From GCA-002708315 sp964460905 (GTDB lineage: Bacteria > Bacteroidota > Bacteroidia > Bacteroidales > F082), in the NCBI GenBank assembly GCA_964460905.1, contig CAYWRM010000004.1, forward strand, positions 62,001-126,000: 64,000 nt of DNA, in the 5' to 3' direction. A program made the translations under genes and the position numbers. Each line of letters starts with the position of its first letter. Position 1 is the first letter of the stretch. Shown here piece after piece: positions 25,796 through 34,622 of the stretch. The notes under the pieces are model-generated. The model was not told where the DNA came from and did no database searches. It saw nothing but the letters and a program-made list of their open reading frames with translations.

Positions 25796-26966
25796 GACTC
25801 CTTTCTCTCTCATTTAATTTATTTGTCATTAAATTAAAATTGCTAGCCAGAACTCCGATTTCATCGTTTCTTTTAATATTAATCTTTTTATAATCGCCTT
25901 TAGAAATATCAAAGGTAATTGAGCTAAGTTTAGATATGGGTTTTGTTATTAATCTGCTAGTAAATAAGATAGTTAGCACAATAATAATTACGAGCATCAA
26001 CATTAATAGTATAGCTTTTGTAATAGTATTATTAACGGATGATTTTGCCTTTGAATCGGTTAAAATATTTATAATAAGCCAATTATTAGTTTTCATTCGT
26101 GAATAAAACGCAAAAAAGTTTTGGTTATCATATTTTTCTTTAACGATACCAGATGTAATTTTAGATGTAAAAATCGTATCTAGAAAAGTATAATTTTCAG
26201 ATGATGATTTTGTTGATTTGGTATATTGAGGGTAAGCGAAATTTCCTAAAGGTTCTTTGCTTTCTGAGTAAATAATAATACTATCAGTAGTGTTAATGAC
26301 ATATAAATTTGGATCGTACTCACCTTCGATCATTTCTTCCTTAATGAGTAAAAGCTGCGCAATATCGCATAGGCGAATATCTATTGTTACAATGCCAATA
26401 AATATATTGTTATAAAAAAAAGGATGTGAATAAGTTATCATAAGTGAGTTCCCTACACCTTCATCAAAATATGGTGATGTCCATGTGTCTTTCCCGGTTT
26501 TTTTTGGTATCGACCACCAGTCAAAATTGTTTTCAAAATAGGAATTATATTCCTCAGTATTACTTTTAAGGTGAACATCGTTATAACTATTTCCCTTTCG
26601 GTAAACATAAAATAAAGAGTTATTTAAATCACCTTGGTATGCTGTGTCGATGTAAACCGATGTGCCATAAATTAATGTGTCAGTTGATAAACTATTACTT
26701 AGAATTTCAAAAATATCTTTATCTGTAAAGTTATATAAGTCATTATTATTAGAATTAGTAGTAAATGGGTAGTGTGCAATATTGGAGATGGCGTTCAGCC
26801 TGGCTTCAAGTAATGATGCATAATCTTGAGTAGTTTTTTCAATAGACTTTAAGAATCGATCTTCAACTTCCCTAAATAAGGTGTTTCGAATTAATAAAAT
26901 AAATATTGCGGATATAATAATTGTTGGTAATATAACTGCCAAAAGTATTTTATAAACAAGTTTCAT
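25101..26966 (-). CDS. Cache-domain sensor histidine kinase
   Basis: A 621-residue membrane sensor kinase. Helix 1 (~8-28) and helix 2 (~308-330) bracket a periplasmic double-Cache-like domain (with DTWTSPYFDEG and ITYSHPFFYNNIFIGIVTIDIR). A HAMP segment, HisKA with SHEIRTPLNG near 414 and an ATPase domain with ELVSNAIKFS and GLGLAYV follow. The catalytic part is nearly identical to that at 15329-16483, including the same DRGEV variant of the ATP box. No receiver or HPt is attached. It starts 11 bases after yifB. Cache domains of this type usually bind small metabolites; the ligand is unknown. Confidence 0.92.
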   Translation of the reverse strand: MKLVYKILLAVILPTIIISAIFILLIRNTLFREVEDRFLKSIEKTTQDYASLLEARLNAISNIAHYPFTTNSNNNDLYNFTDKDIFEILSNSLSTDTLIYGTSVYIDTAYQGDLNNSLFYVYRKGNSYNDVHLKSNTEEYNSYFENNFDWWSIPKKTGKDTWTSPYFDEGVGNSLMITYSHPFFYNNIFIGIVTIDIRLCDIAQLLLIKEEMIEGEYDPNLYVINTTDSIIIYSESKEPLGNFAYPQYTKSTKSSSENYTFLDTIFTSKITSGIVKEKYDNQNFFAFYSRMKTNNWLIINILTDSKAKSSVNNTITKAILLMLMLVIIIVLTILFTSRLITKPISKLSSITFDISKGDYKKINIKRNDEIGVLASNFNLMTNKLNERERSLKDANKKLLVLDEAKNQFLQLISHEIRTPLNGIVGSTHFLNDMIKDPELKDFLDMLQESVDRLDEFSKTALEITQMQTVGKEMEKTSFSLNKVVAKVLESKLPDAEKKQCTFAAVYSNNDNIIGIEDYTIRTVEELVSNAIKFSNENNVIDIITFEDNGKIKLIVSDRGEVIPPDRIEEITKPFGLAKDHYDKDIGLGLAYVQTFLDINDATMEIISSTEKTEITLIFLYS

Positions 26967-26977
26967 ATTTTCATTAT

Positions 26978-28513
26978 TTAATTACCCCAACTTTCTCGGT
27001 CGAGGCTACGATATTGTATTGCTTCTGCCAAATGTTCGGTTTTGATGCTGTCAGAATTATCAAGGTCGGCAATAGTTCTGGCTACCTTTTTAATTCTATC
27101 AAAAGCCCTCGCTGAAAGGCTAAGTTTTTCCATGGCAGTTTTAAGTAAACTTAAACCTTCGGGCTGCAAACTACAATATTTATCAATATCCTGAGATGAC
27201 ATTTGAGCGTTGTTGAAAATCTTCGGATTATTAGCAAATCGTTTCTCTTGTATATTGTTTGCAGAAATTACTCTTTTTCTTACATCTTCACTTTTCTCTC
27301 CTTTTGGTGCCTGCGCCAGATCTTTAAAAGGGACAGGTGTTACCTCCACATGTAAATCTATCCTGTCCATTAACGGACCAGAGATTTTATTAAGATAGCT
27401 TTTAACAATACCAGGTGAGCAAACGCATTCTCTGTCAGGATCGTTGTAATACCCGCAAGGGCATGGATTCATGGCAGCAACAAGCATAAAACTTGCAGGG
27501 TAATCAACTGTTACTCTTGCACGGGAGATAGTAACAATTCTATCCTCCATAGGTTGGCGCATTACTTCCAGAACTGTTCTCTTAAATTCGGGTAATTCAT
27601 CTAGAAAAAGAACCCCGTTTTGAGCTAGGGAAATTTCGCCTGGCTGAGGATAGGTTCCTCCACCAACAAGCCCGGCATCGCTTATTGTGTGATGAGGTGA
27701 TCGATATGGTCTGGTTGATACCAACGCAGAATCAGCAGGTAAGATTCCTGCAACTGAATGAATTTTAGTAGTTTCCAGAGCTTCTTCCAGCGACATTGGT
27801 GGAAGGATTGATGGCAACCTTTTTGCAAGCATGGTTTTTCCTGAACCCGGGGGGCCAATCATTATTGCGTTGTGTCCGCCGGCAGCAGCTATCTCCATGG
27901 CTCGCTTAATATTTTCCTGCCCTTTTACATCTTCAAAATCAAAAGAATAAGATTTTAGTAGTGACAGCTGCTTTTTAGGGTCTATTTTCACCAAACCATC
28001 TTGTGTGTCATTTTCAAGCATATTTATCACATCTGATATATGTTTAAATCCATAAACATCAATTCCATCAACCATGGCAGCTTCTCTGGCATTTTCATAT
28101 GGTACAATTATCCCTTTAAAATTATTTTCTTTGGCTTTTAGAGCCATTGGGAGCGCACCTTTAACAGATACTAAACTACCATCAAGTGAAAGCTCTCCCA
28201 TCATAACGAATTCACTAAGTTTTTGGTCGCTAATTTGATTTGATGCAGCAATTATTGCAATGGCAATTGATAAATCATAGGCAGAGCCTTCCTTTTTTAT
28301 ATCGGCAGGAGCCATGTTTATCACAATCCTTCTTCGTGGGAATTTAAAGCCAATGTTAACAATAACTGCAACTAATCTATGATGGCTTTCTTTAACAGCA
28401 TTATCAGGCAGGCCAACGAGGTAAAATTTCTTCCCCTGACTTATATTTACTTCAATAGTTATAATAATGGCATCAATACCATGTATTGCTGTACCATATG
28501 TTTTTACAAGCAT
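26978..28513 (-). CDS. YifB/ComM family Mg-chelatase-like AAA+ ATPase
   Basis: A 511-residue protein with the N-terminal Lon-like fold (GIDAIIITIEVNISQGKKFYLVGLPD), the AAA+ domain with Walker A GPPGSGKTMLAKRLP and Walker B LFLDELPEF, STRPYRSPHHTISDAGLVGGG, a Cys cluster (NPCPCGYY...CVCSPG) and the C-terminal LSARAFDRIKKVARTIADL. ComM homologues act as branch-migration helicases in natural transformation. The frame is open to 28543, but a -7 box at 28541-28548 overlaps that point, so I start at ATG 28511-28513. It is the first gene of the kinase run. Confidence 0.93.
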   Translation of the reverse strand: MLVKTYGTAIHGIDAIIITIEVNISQGKKFYLVGLPDNAVKESHHRLVAVIVNIGFKFPRRRIVINMAPADIKKEGSAYDLSIAIAIIAASNQISDQKLSEFVMMGELSLDGSLVSVKGALPMALKAKENNFKGIIVPYENAREAAMVDGIDVYGFKHISDVINMLENDTQDGLVKIDPKKQLSLLKSYSFDFEDVKGQENIKRAMEIAAAGGHNAIMIGPPGSGKTMLAKRLPSILPPMSLEEALETTKIHSVAGILPADSALVSTRPYRSPHHTISDAGLVGGGTYPQPGEISLAQNGVLFLDELPEFKRTVLEVMRQPMEDRIVTISRARVTVDYPASFMLVAAMNPCPCGYYNDPDRECVCSPGIVKSYLNKISGPLMDRIDLHVEVTPVPFKDLAQAPKGEKSEDVRKRVISANNIQEKRFANNPKIFNNAQMSSQDIDKYCSLQPEGLSLLKTAMEKLSLSARAFDRIKKVARTIADLDNSDSIKTEHLAEAIQYRSLDRESWGN

Positions 28514-28540
28514 GGAAACGGCTGTGCTGGTTATTGATAA

Positions 28541-28548
28541 CAAATATA
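28541..28548 (-). promoter_or_regulatory. -7 promoter box (TATATTTG) of yifB and the kinase run
   Basis: An exact TAnnTTTG match, 28 bases ahead of the ATG of yifB. It is the last obvious promoter before four closely spaced kinase genes and the menI-menF-menD run. Confidence 0.5.
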
Positions 28549-28647
28549 CTAAAATTTAGAAATAGTAAATTCCAAATAATAAATTTCAAACTAGCTTGCT
28601 GCTGGTTTGATATTTGTATTATTGTTTTTTGGAGTTTGCTTACTGGT

Positions 28648-29652
28648 TTATGGTTTATATCCGGATTTATTAAATATAGCTTGTGAATCTTGATTTTGTA
28701 TCAGGCTCTCGAGACTTATGTCGGGGTGCTTATCCATATACTTCCTTACAATTTGCCAGCCTAACCAGATACCTAATCGGGGTGGTGAATCACTAGAAAA
28801 TCCTGTAGTAAAAGGTCCGTCTTGTATCAATTTCGTTTGAAGTTTATAATCAGCTGAATAAAATAATTTGTTTTTAACAAAAAATGCCCACACATTTGCT
28901 TTGTTTTCTTCTGCCCATTTCATTTGTTTAGTATTATAACAAATCTTCAGGCTGTCGGGTGCATCAGGTAACATTGCATCAAGATAATACAATAATTTCC
29001 CGGCAGATATCATCCTGTCAATCATTGTCTTTTGCTTGTGTTGGGGTGCAAGGTAAGATGTATACATTGCCTTCATAACATCAATAACGATATTATCACT
29101 TGTCATACATCTTATCTTGTAATGCGGTAAACCAAGGCTTCGATATGTTGAAAACCCTTCTCCAAGATAAACATCCAAAGCAATTATTAAAACCGAGTCG
29201 TCAACAATAACAGGTTTTTCGAAGTATAGGTTGGAAACGTAAGTGTACACAACTGGTATTTTCTTGTCTGGAAAGAAATAATGGTATCTGCTAAAGGCAT
29301 CTGATAATTGATTTTCTTCAGAAGTCAAATCAGGATACATCTCCTTAGTTTTTTTACTGATTGCTCTTAGCTGAGTGTCAGTAACATACTTGTACAATGG
29401 TGCTAATATTACAGGATCCTCAATGTTGTTTCCAAGGAAAAGAGAAAATTCGTTTTGAATTTTACTTACTCCAACCAGGAAATTATTAGTATCTGTTTCA
29501 AAAAGTGCTTTTCCATACCTATGAATTTTAACATCTGTTTTTTCAAGATGAGATTCATTAATTTGATGACCTCTGGGTGAAGAGTTATCACACGATTGCA
29601 AAAGGAATAATGTGAAAAGAAAGTATATTATTAAATTATTAATACTAGTCAT
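28648..29652 (-). CDS. gldB: gliding motility lipoprotein GldB-like
   Basis: A 334-residue lipoprotein with signal peptide ending LLQSC (Cys 21). The body matches GldB: VIIALDVYLGEG-like metal-site region (LIIALDVYLGEGFSTYRSLGLP), IVIDVMKAMYTSYL, and the terminal IWLGWQIVRKYMDKHPDISL and KSGYKP. GldB is needed for gliding motility and type IX secretion in flavobacteria, where it is found beside nadE, as here. The type IX sorting domain at 41663 supports a working secretion system. The start ATG lies just after a hairpin with a -7 box in its loop. Confidence 0.85.
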   Translation of the reverse strand: MTSINNLIIYFLFTLFLLQSCDNSSPRGHQINESHLEKTDVKIHRYGKALFETDTNNFLVGVSKIQNEFSLFLGNNIEDPVILAPLYKYVTDTQLRAISKKTKEMYPDLTSEENQLSDAFSRYHYFFPDKKIPVVYTYVSNLYFEKPVIVDDSVLIIALDVYLGEGFSTYRSLGLPHYKIRCMTSDNIVIDVMKAMYTSYLAPQHKQKTMIDRMISAGKLLYYLDAMLPDAPDSLKICYNTKQMKWAEENKANVWAFFVKNKLFYSADYKLQTKLIQDGPFTTGFSSDSPPRLGIWLGWQIVRKYMDKHPDISLESLIQNQDSQAIFNKSGYKP

Positions 29653-29660
29653 AATAAAGA

Positions 29661-29688
29661 AATGTCAGTACAAAAATACTGACATTTT
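29661..29688. terminator. hairpin between the beta-barrel gene and gldB, with a -7 box in its loop
   Basis: AAATGTCAGTA pairs perfectly with TACTGACATTT around CAAAAA, with a T run on the plus strand side. It could stop the transcript of the upstream beta-barrel gene. On the minus strand the loop and stem edge read TATTTTTG (29671-29678), a -7 box placed about 20 bases before the gldB ATG, so the element may do both jobs. Confidence 0.5.
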
Positions 29689-29738
29689 TTATCTTGTTGA
29701 AAAATTTCCTTTGCTATAATTAGATTGAAATTATTTTT

Positions 29739-30392
29739 TTAGAATATTTTCCAGCCAAGCGTAACCAAAAACTTACTTGAAGATGTAGTTAACTTATGTG
29801 TTGCATCGTTATACTTTATATCACCAGCTATTGGTTCGCCAAACGCACCAACATATTTCACGTCAAGAGCAAACATTAGTACGTCAACACCAAGTCCTAC
29901 TTGATAATTCCAAGTTAAATCTGCTATATCAGAATCAGTAATGGGTTTGAATAAATCTTCATCTATATTGCTTACATCTTCCGAATTGTTAATTGTTTTA
30001 TTTGTTATTATATTAGCATTTACGCCACCAAATAGTCTAATATTAACTATTTCGAGGTTTATAATTCGCCAACCCAGAGATGCAGGAATATTAATTGAAT
30101 TTACTTTAATATTTTGTTCGAATGGGCTTAGATCCGAACCACCAAGATTAACTTCAGGATATTTGAATACGCTTCCAGTAGTCATCCAGTTTACTTCGGG
30201 CTGAATATATATCTTGTTACCTATTCTAACAAATGCTCCAAACATAAAATTGTTTCCAAGATCTGTTGTAATATCATCTGTCTCAAGCGATAATTTAGTT
30301 GCTGTATATCCAATTTGTGGTCCAAAATGAAATTGTGCATTAATAGAAGTTACTATTAAAAATGCTGCAATAATTAAGATTATTTTTTTCAT
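29739..30392 (-). CDS. outer-membrane beta-barrel protein
   Basis: A 217-residue exported protein. A signal peptide (1-19, ending INAQ) is followed by FHFGPQIGYTATKLS and alternating strands, and it ends in an aromatic residue (LVTLGWKIF), as outer-membrane barrels do. It resembles the PorT-like OMP_b-brl_2 group of small barrels. Substrate and partners are unknown. A -7 box (TACTTTTG) lies 30 bases upstream, and the next barrel gene is divergent. Confidence 0.8.
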   Translation of the reverse strand: MKKIILIIAAFLIVTSINAQFHFGPQIGYTATKLSLETDDITTDLGNNFMFGAFVRIGNKIYIQPEVNWMTTGSVFKYPEVNLGGSDLSPFEQNIKVNSINIPASLGWRIINLEIVNIRLFGGVNANIITNKTINNSEDVSNIDEDLFKPITDSDIADLTWNYQVGLGVDVLMFALDVKYVGAFGEPIAGDIKYNDATHKLTTSSSKFLVTLGWKIF

Positions 30393-30421
30393 GTTTTTCG
30401 TTTTATAATAATTTTATTATT

Positions 30422-30429
30422 CAAAAGTA
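30422..30429 (-). promoter_or_regulatory. -7 promoter box (TACTTTTG) of the minus-strand barrel gene
   Basis: It matches TAnnTTTG on the minus strand 30 bases before the ATG at 30392. The divergent box for the other barrel gene lies about 43 bases away. Confidence 0.45.
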
Positions 30430-30471
30430 AACAAAAAAGTTGTTATGTATACATTGCTTTATACGAATAAT

Positions 30472-30479
30472 TATCTTTG
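30472..30479 (+). promoter_or_regulatory. -7 promoter box (TATCTTTG) of the plus-strand barrel gene
   Basis: An exact TAnnTTTG match 33 bases before the ATG at 30512. Confidence 0.5.
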
Positions 30480-30511
30480 TAAAGTTATTACATTAAAATA
30501 GAAGTTTTGCC

Positions 30512-31207
30512 ATGCTTGTTAAAAAACTACTTTTTGTTATTTTTATTGCATTTTCGTTAAACCTTACGGCACAGCACAAGCCGTTTCAGTTTGGTTTTAA
30601 GGCCGGACCAAACATCGGATGGTTTAGTACTTCTTCGGATAATTATAGTAATGTTGGAACAGATTTTGGTGGTTCATGGGGCTTTATTGCCGATTTCTTC
30701 ATAATGGAAAACTACTCATTTACAACAGGTTTTGATGTGCTTTATTTGAATGGGACTATGGAGTACCCATCCTATGGTGATCAAATATTATTTCCTCCCA
30801 AACAAGGCTTATTAAAAAGACGCTATCGGACGAAGTATGTAAAGTTACCTTTCATCTTTACTATGAAGACCAATAAAATTAAAAAAGTACGATATTATGC
30901 ACAAATAGGCTTTGGGTTAAGCATATTACTTACTGCAAAAGCAAATGACGAATTTACACCTGATAATGGGGATGATAAAATAACAGATAGTTCTAATATT
31001 TATGATGAACTTTGTTTTACACGAGAATCGTTAATACTTGGGGCAGGTATTGAAATTCCTTTACAAGGCTCAACTTTTATGCGTGTAGGCCTGGTTTACG
31101 ACAATGCCTTTGTTAATATCCTTAAAGGTGATAATGCTGTTGATAGTTCAGTGAAAAATAATGGCAGGAATAGTTTTTTAGGACTTGATGTGAGTATATT
31201 GTTTTAG
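30512..31207 (+). CDS. outer-membrane beta-barrel protein (PorT-like family)
   Basis: A 231-residue exported protein with a signal peptide (1-20, ending LTAQ), then QFGFKAGPNIGWF and amphipathic strands ending LDVSILF. The pattern (GFKAGPN, YVKLPFIFTMK, YYAQIGFGLS) fits the OMP_b-brl_2/PorT-like fold. True PorT takes part in type IX secretion, but this gene cannot be assigned to it by eye. It is 28 bases upstream of nadE and may be co-transcribed. Confidence 0.8.
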   Translation: MLVKKLLFVIFIAFSLNLTAQHKPFQFGFKAGPNIGWFSTSSDNYSNVGTDFGGSWGFIADFFIMENYSFTTGFDVLYLNGTMEYPSYGDQILFPPKQGLLKRRYRTKYVKLPFIFTMKTNKIKKVRYYAQIGFGLSILLTAKANDEFTPDNGDDKITDSSNIYDELCFTRESLILGAGIEIPLQGSTFMRVGLVYDNAFVNILKGDNAVDSSVKNNGRNSFLGLDVSILF

Positions 31208-31235
31208 ATTGCATGTTTTAATTATTGAGTAAGTA

Positions 31236-32876
31236 ATGAAAATAGCATTAGCACAAATAAATTATCATATAGGAAATTTTGAGAGTAATATTTCAAAAAT
31301 TATTGCTGGTATTAAGAAAGGGGAGAAAGAAGGTGCAGATATTGTGGTTTTCTCTGAACTTGCAATATCGGGATATCCGCCGCGTGACTTTTTAGAATTT
31401 GATGACTTTATTGAGCAATGTTGGACATCGGTGAATAAAATAGCAGGACATTGTACAAATACAGCGGCTGTGGTTGGTTTACCAACTTTTAATGACAATG
31501 AAAAAGGAAAACCTTTAAATAATTCAGCTGCTTTTCTAGCTAATGGAAAAATTCATTCAATCATTAATAAAACCCTGCTTCCTAATTATGATATTTTTGA
31601 TGAATACAGATATTTTGAGCCAAACAAAATTTTCAATGTAGTTGAATACAAAGGCAAAAAATTAGCTGTTACAATTTGTGAAGATTTATGGAATGTACAG
31701 GATAATCCGTTATATACTATTAATCCAATGGATGAGCTGATGAACCAGAGTCCTGATTTAATGATAAATATAGCTGCCTCACCTTTCAATTATCATCAAA
31801 CAAAAATAAGAAAGGAAATTCTTAGAAAGAATGCTATACAATATAATATGCCTTTATACTATGTTAACCACGTAGGCGCTCAAACCGAATTGTTATTTGA
31901 TGGTGGCTCGCTGGTTATGAATTCTAAAGGTAAGATAGTTGATGAACTTAATTATTTTGCTGAGGACTTTAAAGTTTTTGATACAGTTGAAGTTGATAAA
32001 AATAGAATATTAGATTACAAGGAATCTGAAAGAATTGAGATTGCTGATATTTATGATGCTTTGGTAATGGGAATTCGTAATTATTTTCAGAAACTTGGAT
32101 TTAGCAAGGCGATACTAGGTTTATCGGGAGGTATAGATTCTGCCCTAACAGCAGCTCTGGCAGCAGAAGCTCTTGGTAGTGAGAATGTTTATAATGTATT
32201 GCTGCCATCAAGATATTCATCTGATCATTCTATTGATGATTCAATAAAATTGGCAAATAACCTGAATATGCCATACGATATTATTAATATAGAAGAAGGG
32301 TTTAAGGCATTTGAACAACTTTTAGTACCATATTTCAAAGATTTGCCTGCTGGTATTGCCGAAGAAAACCTTCAAGCACGAACCCGTGGTGTTCTTCTTA
32401 TGGCTTTGTCGAATAAATTCGGATATATTCTTCTAAACACAAGCAATAAAAGTGAAGCTGCTGTAGGCTATGGAACATTGTATGGAGATATGAATGGGGG
32501 ATTGTCGGTTATTGGCGATGTATATAAAACCCAGGCTTACGAACTTGCCCACTACATAAATCGTGATAAAGAAATAATACCTGAGAATATAATTACAAAA
32601 CCACCTTCAGCTGAACTACGTCCTGATCAGAAGGATTCAGATTCATTGCCTGATTATGATATTCTTGATGAGATTCTTTATCAATATATTGAGCAACGCA
32701 AAGGACCAAAAGAGATCGTCAAGATGGGTTTTGATGAGACTTTGGTTAACAGGATTTTGAAACTTGTTAATACAAATGAGTATAAACGCTATCAAACCCC
32801 TCCAATGTTGCGAATATCAACAAAAGCATTTGGTATGGGCAGGAGGATGCCAATTGTTGCTAAATATTTGGGGTAA
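31236..32876 (+). CDS. nadE: glutamine-dependent NAD+ synthase
   Basis: A 546-residue two-domain enzyme making NAD+ from deamido-NAD+ with ammonia from glutamine. Residues 1-265 are a nitrilase-fold amidase with the Glu-Lys-Cys set in VFSELAISGYPP, NKTLLPNYDIFDEYRYF and VTICEDLW. Residues ~285-546 are the synthetase with the ATP loop LGLSGGIDSALTAALA and NTSNKSEAAVGYGTLYGDMNGG. Length is typical of the bacterial form. It sits near gldB, the arrangement known from flavobacteria. Confidence 0.96.
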   Translation: MKIALAQINYHIGNFESNISKIIAGIKKGEKEGADIVVFSELAISGYPPRDFLEFDDFIEQCWTSVNKIAGHCTNTAAVVGLPTFNDNEKGKPLNNSAAFLANGKIHSIINKTLLPNYDIFDEYRYFEPNKIFNVVEYKGKKLAVTICEDLWNVQDNPLYTINPMDELMNQSPDLMINIAASPFNYHQTKIRKEILRKNAIQYNMPLYYVNHVGAQTELLFDGGSLVMNSKGKIVDELNYFAEDFKVFDTVEVDKNRILDYKESERIEIADIYDALVMGIRNYFQKLGFSKAILGLSGGIDSALTAALAAEALGSENVYNVLLPSRYSSDHSIDDSIKLANNLNMPYDIINIEEGFKAFEQLLVPYFKDLPAGIAEENLQARTRGVLLMALSNKFGYILLNTSNKSEAAVGYGTLYGDMNGGLSVIGDVYKTQAYELAHYINRDKEIIPENIITKPPSAELRPDQKDSDSLPDYDILDEILYQYIEQRKGPKEIVKMGFDETLVNRILKLVNTNEYKRYQTPPMLRISTKAFGMGRRMPIVAKYLG

Positions 32877-32888
32877 ATAAAATGAGAT

Positions 32889-32963
32889 TTCTCACTAAGA
32901 AGCAAAGTTTGATAAGAATAGTTTTGCTTTTTGCGTCTTGGCGGCTTTGTGTGAAAAAATAGT
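32889..32963. repeat. possible remnant of a dispersed intergenic repeat
   Basis: The gap between the convergent nadE and GMC genes holds a phrase of the type TTTTGCGTCTTGGCGGCTTT followed by GTGTGAAA, which resembles dispersed intergenic sequence seen in many Bacteroidota. No second copy is in this window. Confidence 0.25.
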
Positions 32964-32978
32964 TTTTAGGCTAAACCC

Positions 32979-34541
32979 TTACTTTGAAGGAATCTTGCTC
33001 ATGGCCAGCTCAGTCATAGCTGTTATTGTAAGTGAAGGATTAACACCCGGATTAGCCGATATTGCTGCACCATCACAAACATACATATTTTCATACCCAA
33101 ATACTTTTTGGTTTAAATCTATTACGCCGGTTTCCGGAGAGTTTCCAATTACTGCACCTCCAAGGATATGCGCAGTTGTTGGAATACCAGTTAAGGCTTC
33201 AGTACTTAATACAAATGGTTTTCCGTTAATTATCTTTGACATTTTTTCAGCTAATTCTTTAGCTTCAGGAATAAAAGCTGTAGGTGCTTTTCCTGTTGAA
33301 ATATGTGAAGTTAAGTTGAATAATCCCCTCTTAAATTTCACAGTACTATCAAGGTGTTGCATAAATAACAATACAATGGACTTTTCAGCAAAATTTTTGG
33401 TAAAGTATAGTCTTAGCCAAGAAAAAGGGTGTCGAAACAAATGAAATATTAGTTTTCCAATTCTTACAAAGATATTACTTCCAAAAGTAAGAGGTACTCC
33501 CATTAATTTCCAGAAGTTAGAGCCTGTTCCATATCTGACTGGTTCAATGTGTGAATTTTCATCTGATGGAAAAATTGAACCTATTGCCACTCCTTTTGAG
33601 AAATCTTTGGTATCATCTTTTGAGACAACATAAATCAGACTTTCATTATTTGTTCTTATATCATCTCCGGTTTTGTTACTTAGTTTTGTGAGATGTTTTT
33701 TCTTCATGTTAAGAAGTAGTCGTACTGTCCCTAAAACTCCTCCCGAAAATATAATCCCCTTTGTATTAATATGATTTTTCTTTAATTGAAATAAGGATTG
33801 AGAATTCTTAAATGTAACCGTATATCCTTTGGAACCATCTGAGACAATATTAGGTTTAACTTCTGTAACCTTTTGCTTATCAATAATTTTGGCGCCTTGA
33901 TTCTGAGCCAGATATAGGTAATTTTTATCTAACGAGTTTTTAGCATTATGCGGACATCCTGTCATACAAGCACCACAATGACTGCATCCTTCTCTATCGG
34001 GACCATTGCCATCAAAATAGGGGTCAGGAACAGTATTCTCCGGTTCACCAAAAAATACTCCAACGTTTGTTGCTTCAAAGCCATTTTTACAATTTGTTTG
34101 TACAGACAATTCTTTTAAAGCAATATCTGCATCAAAGAGCTTTGGGTTAGGAATTGCACCTAGCATTTCTTCGGCTGTTTTGTAATGTTGTTCTAGTTGT
34201 GACTCCCAATTTCGAATTCCTGCCCAGCTTCCCGAATTAAAAAATGCTGTTCGAGGCCTTGGTAAAGTATTTGCGTAAACAAGAGATCCTCCGCCAACGC
34301 CAACTCCACTAAGTATACCAACATGTCTTAAAAAAGTTAATTTAAAAAACCCAAAAAACCGTAATGAAGGCAACCAAAGCCACTTTTTAAGATTCCAGTT
34401 GGTTTTTGGAAAATCTTCAGGTTTCCACCAACCGCCTTTTTCAATTATAAGTACTTTATACCCTTTTTGGCTTAATCGAAGTGCCGAAACTGAACCTCCA
34501 AAGCCGGAGCCGATTATAATATAGTCGTATGTATTGTTCAA
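32979..34541 (-). CDS. GMC-family FAD oxidoreductase with Cys cluster
   Basis: A 520-residue flavoprotein related to cholesterol-oxidase-like GMC enzymes. The N-terminal dinucleotide fold is YDYIIIGSGFGGSVSALRLS, and the C-terminal FAD/substrate motif is AHILGGAVIGNSPETGVID with CDGAAISANPGVNPSLTI. A cysteine-rich insert GCSHCGACMTGCPHNAKNS (~residues 185-205) has C-x2-C-x2-C-x3-C spacing as in iron-sulphur sites. The frame is open to a GTG at 34586, but a -7 box covers that codon, so I favour the TTG at 34539-34541. The substrate is unknown; a sterol- or alcohol-like compound is possible. Confidence 0.85.
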   Translation of the reverse strand: MNNTYDYIIIGSGFGGSVSALRLSQKGYKVLIIEKGGWWKPEDFPKTNWNLKKWLWLPSLRFFGFFKLTFLRHVGILSGVGVGGGSLVYANTLPRPRTAFFNSGSWAGIRNWESQLEQHYKTAEEMLGAIPNPKLFDADIALKELSVQTNCKNGFEATNVGVFFGEPENTVPDPYFDGNGPDREGCSHCGACMTGCPHNAKNSLDKNYLYLAQNQGAKIIDKQKVTEVKPNIVSDGSKGYTVTFKNSQSLFQLKKNHINTKGIIFSGGVLGTVRLLLNMKKKHLTKLSNKTGDDIRTNNESLIYVVSKDDTKDFSKGVAIGSIFPSDENSHIEPVRYGTGSNFWKLMGVPLTFGSNIFVRIGKLIFHLFRHPFSWLRLYFTKNFAEKSIVLLFMQHLDSTVKFKRGLFNLTSHISTGKAPTAFIPEAKELAEKMSKIINGKPFVLSTEALTGIPTTAHILGGAVIGNSPETGVIDLNQKVFGYENMYVCDGAAISANPGVNPSLTITAMTELAMSKIPSK

Positions 34542-34585
34542 ATAATCTGAAATTAATAAGTCATTTAAATATATCCACTTTAACA

Positions 34586-34593
34586 CAAAGATA
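34586..34593 (-). promoter_or_regulatory. -7 promoter box (TATCTTTG) of the GMC gene
   Basis: An exact TAnnTTTG match on the minus strand. Its last base is the first base of an upstream GTG, so transcription begins downstream of that codon and the start must be further in. Confidence 0.5.
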
Positions 34594-34622
34594 TGATTTA
34601 TTTAATTTATGAGTTTTGCTGA

